From positions 4,873,634 through 4,937,633 of the forward strand of contig CP099853.1 of the NCBI GenBank assembly GCA_030062745.1: a stretch of DNA of 64,000 nucleotides, in the 5' to 3' direction. This stretch comes from Capitulum mitella (Eukaryota > Arthropoda > Thecostraca > Pollicipedomorpha > Pollicipedidae). Each line of letters begins with the position of its first letter. Position 1 is the stretch's first letter. Below the pieces are notes generated by a model. That model was not told the origin of the DNA and ran no database searches. It saw only the letters and a program-made list of their open reading frames with translations. The translations under genes were made by a program, and so were the position numbers. Below, piece after piece: positions 59,418-64,000 of this stretch.

Positions 59418-60210
59418 TTCGGCAACGGCGGCACACTCGGCCCGCGGCGCGCCACGTCAGCCGCACCGTCGCTGGAAACCGCCGCGCGCCGTGCGCAGCG
59501 CGCAGGAGAACCACTCTTCGCCGCGGCGATTCTGCTTCGCGGCAGCAAACGCCGGCTCGCGTGCGCGCGGCGTCGACACTGCGCCCGCCACCTTCCCGCC
59601 GACGGCCCGACGGCAACTGACGAGGCCGCCCGGAGATCAAACGCGGCCGCCGCGCTTTGAAGCTGTCTCGCGCGCGCCGATTGGCCGTCGACGGTGAGCG
59701 CCGGCCGCCGATTGGCCGCCGCCGCGCATGTTGACACGACAATTGTTAAATGAGTGCTAATGGCTCAGCGGCGCCGCGTCTGGCCCGCTTTCAGCGGAAA
59801 CGACTATTAAAATGATATACGAGCTGTAAAAAGGATAAATATTGCTCTGTGTCCCACCTAAACGAAGGTGAAATGGATCGGCGCGCCGCGACTCCGAGGA
59901 AAATAATTTGCCGTCGTGAATGGCGGCCCTGTCGGGCGCGGCGGTGATGCATGCCGGCGGCGCGTCGCCTTTGCGAGCCCGCTGTCGGCGCCGCTGCCGC
60001 CGCCGCCGGGTCGGGGTCGGGCTGGGATGTGCCGTGACCGGCTGATGTGCCGCGGCGCTGTGACGGATTGCAGGCGGCGCCCCCTGTACCGCCCGTCGGC
60101 GCCTGGCGTAGTCAGCTGACGGCCGACGGCCAGCTGAGCGTCCGCGAGCCGGGTGTCTGTCAGCCGGGTGTTTAGTCAGCTGAGTGCGGCGGCTGTCGCG
60201 ATAACTGCAG
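59300..60210 (-). promoter_or_regulatory. CpG-rich promoter / 5' UTR region of the noc-like gene
   Basis: Dense CpG and GCC/CGG runs surround the first coding exon and extend upstream to about 60200, then stop abruptly. Candidate motifs: two ATTGGC (inverted CCAAT-like, GCCAAT on minus) at 59679-59684 and 59711-59716, and repeated CAGCTGA/TCAGCTG at 60110-60180. The exact start site cannot be read from the sequence. Confidence 0.5.
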
Positions 60211-63200
60211 AGGTCTTCGGTGGAACTCCACCACGGGCTGAAACGGAGAACATTGGGAAGACGGACGCTAACAGTTTGTCCTCCCTCCCACCATGAACAT
60301 CTTTGTTTTTGTCTTTTATGCATGACACGGGCCATGAAAAGCTACGCCTTAATAGATCTGCGAGAGAATGCATTTCGTCGCATTTAGAATATCAACAGTA
60401 GGTAAACTGACGTTGCATCGAAAACTAACTCAAAATCCCGTTTGCCCTCACAATATTTATTGAGTTCTTGGATCTTTTGCCTTCATCCCGACCAGTCCGT
60501 GGGGTGCGTGATCATTGCCGTGATGCGCTTCCAATGAACAGTTATATTGAACGCAGTAGAACGTAAAGCACGTTGCGAATCTTGCGCCAACGGTTCGGTA
60601 CGTCTGTCTCATGTATTGGGTCCGCCACCAGGTGTGGGCGAAGAAGGCCAACTTAGCCGATACAGCTGCCTTGCACGACCGGGAAAATGCTCTCAGAGCG
60701 AGCAACCAGTTGTGCTTTGCAAAACGGCGTTGACGCGTCATAATCAGCGGCACACCTGGACGTCTTAGCAAGTCCCACTGACCTTAAGTGTAACAAAACA
60801 ATTCGTTCACGGCCCACAGGCACGTCGACGCCCGCACGTTCCGAGTGCTGTTCATGGCCGGTGCTGCGTGCCATATTAAGCCTAGCAAGTGAAAAGTTAT
60901 CTGTATCCGCTTTCCGCCTGGAATCCACAGGAGCGACCAAAAATGGAAAGTGAGATGGCGGGTAGGTGTTGCACGATGTCCCAAAGACTGGAAAGGGACG
61001 TCAAAGTTTTTAATGTTCTATTTTCTGTGTGGCTCCCAAAGGAACAACCTTACATTTTGCCACAATTCACGAGACGCTGGCTATTAGGCCCCGTTCCCAG
61101 CGCTGGCAAACTCCGTGATTCCGGGAGTATTCCTGTCAGGTTCTGTGAGGCGTTCATTCCATTTACTGTCCACAGCCCGGACGGTCGATATTTCTGTACG
61201 CCTGGAGTCCAGTCACGTGACTCCAAGAGCCGCCCAACAAAGAAACTCGCCAAAGGCCTGCCAGACAAAGGCAAACACGCGACAAATTGACTCTGAGTGA
61301 AAACAACCTCGTTGCTCGGGTCTGTCAAGCAAGTGTCGACATCGCCGGAATTTCGCGGACCGTGGACGAAACCGGCGTCTGCCCGCCTACATCCCGGCCA
61401 TGGAACGTCTGCATCCAAGCGACGGATCTTTGCACGGTCCAGTCCTCGCGAGCTCCACGGGACATCTGCGGCCGTTAGGGCGGCAAAGCCAGCTGTCATC
61501 GGCACAACTTCGGCCCCCCGGCCACAGCAGCATTGGCCTCCCCTCCCCGAAAACGGAGTGTCCATTGTCCGCGCGCTGGCTGCCGTCCCCTCCCAGCTGG
61601 ACAAAGTGCGTGTCGACGACGTAGCGGCCGGCAATCTTCAAACCAGCGGCCCGCCTTCCAATAAATCAACCGCTGAATGGCTCGATTAGGCGGGCCTTCA
61701 TATAAAATTACGGCCGAACGGCCGAACGTAAAATTTACGACAGCCATCCACCGTCGGCAACGTATAATAAAATCGCCTGATAATTGCTGGTGGGGCTTGT
61801 CCGGTGATAGTAAAAGGGAGCCGAAAAATTTATAGCCCAGGTGGTGGCGACGACGCTTCTGAACGGCGGATACCGACAACAAATGTCACGTGCAAGTGGA
61901 TTTTTGCTTGTTTCTGAACAGGCTGGTAAGACCTAGCCGGCTACGCCGACTGCCGTACATGGAATTTCGCCCGATTGAAATAGGAATAAGTTACCGTGTT
62001 TTATTTAGACGGGTAGGGGAGGGGGAAAGTAGGACGCTCACGCAGTCACGCAGCTGGTAATGACTACAGACCACACATGTCACCATTTCGCTTGGCCAAA
62101 ATGAGACGCCATGCAATGAAGATCTGGCCAAACATCCGAAATGTACCAGCAACTCTCTTTTCGTAAGCATACCTCTAAATTCCTTCCTGATGAAAAAAGG
62201 CTGGAAGACCTGAACATTTGTCGCCTTCGTGAAAAGCTTGCAGTGGCAAGCACCGTCAATTCTCATTATCCATCTTTTGTACTCTTATTTGGATGTTATC
62301 AATTATCAAATATTGGTGGCGATACACATTCAGGCCATCGAATTCAAACTACATTTCCAAGCAGCTTTTTCCAGACGTCGCCATTGGTATAGTGCTAATT
62401 TGTCTGAGCTAGAGCGACCATTGCTCCGGGTGCCCCTCCCCTTGGTTCCGCTACTGCCACAAAGCTATTTTTATGGCAAAATACGGCAATGGCTTCTCGT
62501 GCGCTGTTCGTAAAATTTGTCTCACAAGAAGAATCCCTAGGTTGAAACATGCAACAAAGACATAGTCGGAAAGCGTTCATCGACTGCGTTGCATGCAGGT
62601 TTCCGACTGGCATTGTCGAAACCGACGGCACGGGTGGCGTGCTGCCACTAAAGGCTTAGGAAGGATTAACGATGACAGACACCTGCCACGTTGTCGCAAC
62701 TTAAAACGATCAGATCAGCCAGGCGAAAACTACACGTTTGATCTGAGGCATTACCCGTGAAGTCGCCGCAACGTCCTTATGCCTCTGCTGAAATCGCTTT
62801 GATATGCGATGGTGTAGACAAGCCCTGGACAGGAAAACGAGGCAAAAACCGTCACGTCTGCACCACTCGAAGAAAATGGTGCAGATTTTGGCTAACGGGT
62901 CGTCTGCATGAAACATTCAAAATTCGTGACCAGGGTACATTCTGTATAGAGCATGGTGGAAAAATATCTGTTTAGAGCATGGTGGAGAGTATAGAGCAGG
63001 GTAGAGCATGATGGAAAAATAGTCGGTAATGTGCACCCATAGGGTATTGGGGAGAAGTCGAGGAAAACTTCACTTTCGCAACTTTGATATTTCATGCCCT
63101 TCGCGGTAGACACCCCCTAAAAATGCTCCCGTGTATAACGGGAGCAACGGTTTGTCGTCTTTTGATGTGTTTATCAGTCTGCCATTATCCACCGGCTTTG

Positions 63201-64000
63201 TTTTAGAAACACTTGAGTAAGGCAATGGTCCAATTATTTCGCAACATTTGCGATGCCTTCTGCAATGGATTTGACTGAATATCAACTATTCATCATGCTG
63301 CACTGAAGAAGGTATTGCAACTGATGCTGTATGTGTTTTTAGTGTTTACGTTATTGAAGCATCTCCGAAATAGATCTGTAACATGATCCATCTCATATTT
63401 ATGTCGTAAGTTGCGTTACCAACATGCTAAAGCGTTCTTCTCTAAATCCATTTCAAAGGCGAAAATTGCGACACGTGGACAGCGACACGACTATCCAGGC
63501 CAGCAATCATTTCCAAAAGGGTGGCATTATATGGCTAACTTAATGTAAAAAATGTCCACTAAAACTGGAATTTTTACTAAAGGTGCGAAAGTTCGCTGCA
63601 TCAATGGGAAAATCGCTATTCCTCCTAAAACCACCACCATCATTTGTTCGTTCTCTAAATAGAACAATTATTCACTTGTTTTCGAAATATTCGCCATTTT
63701 TAAACGATTTGTCACTAAAACTCTAATGAATCGCTAAATAGTTATAGCTTTCTCTTAAATGGAATGCTTTGCTCTTCCAGCCGGAAAAAAAAATGCTACG
63801 CCTGAGCATGTTTTATGAGTTTTCGCGGTTTTTCAGGCTAGCAATTGCTGATTCTGAAAGCTGCCTTATAGTGTCAACAAGGTTACATACGTCTGGTAGT
63901 TGCAGGCAATTTTTTCAGAAATATCTTTGCGGTTTGGGTTCGGGTAATGCAATGTGCTTGGAAATGTAGGTGAATATTCAAGTTCAGAGAAGTGGCATCT
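60211..64000. other. Intergenic, no gene recognised
   Basis: Short frames without motifs. A small repeat 'agcatggtggaaaaatatct' / 'agcatgatggaaaaatagtc' occurs at 62952-63022. No tRNA- or rRNA-like sequence noticed. Confidence 0.4.

Noticed and set aside
59239..60335. Arg/Ala-rich frames upstream of the noc first exon
   Set aside because: They lie in the CpG-rich 5' region; an in-frame stop 14 codons before the ATG supports the short first exon instead.

Overview
The window is eukaryotic, gene-poor and repeat-rich nuclear DNA. Coding blocks are short and GC-rich, separated by long non-coding tracts, with GT-AG introns, microsatellites, degraded transposons and one run of exactly 500 N (21001-21500). 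A noc/elbow-type (NET family) zinc-finger gene, a DEG/ENaC channel gene and decayed mariner, piggyBac-like and non-LTR elements point to an arthropod. I cannot separate crustacean from chelicerate. There are no bacterial features, operons or CRISPR arrays.

Layout. 2.6-4.0 kb (+): intronless DEG/ENaC sodium-channel-like gene. 5.5-11.0 kb: tandem segmental duplication. Unit 1 carries a small secreted 12-cysteine peptide gene (minus, 6784-7089). Unit 2 has lost most of that gene, expanded two single sequences into 42-bp and 43/44-bp minisatellites, and was entered by a mariner. 12.0-13.5 kb (-): three phase-compatible 3' exons of a SAMD3-like gene. 13.9-20.9 kb: microsatellites and repeats. 20.9-25.9 kb: assembly gap, then non-autonomous elements flanked by TTAA, one with a matching empty site 250 bp away; a short Sec24-like fragment lies between them. 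26-40 kb: degenerate tandem repeats, a second TTAA element family and two dead non-LTR reverse transcriptase fragments. 40.1-42.0 kb (+): a C2H2 zinc-finger gene with two phase-compatible exons. 47.1 kb: 31-bp repeats carrying TGACGTCA-type sites. 48.4-49.6 kb: a chimeric TTAA element, left half from one family and right half from the other. 54.8-59.4 kb (-): noc/elbow homologue with two exons and a ~3.6 kb intron; its first exon sits in a CpG-rich block at 59.3-60.2 kb and its second carries an apparent 1-nt frameshift in a GC-rich triplet run.

The genes do not form a pathway; they look like unrelated neighbours. The most interesting material is the pair of related TTAA element families, rich in TGACCT/AGGTCA motifs and apparently recombining, and the duplicated locus around the cysteine-rich peptide. 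All homology calls are from memory of family motifs; no search was run.
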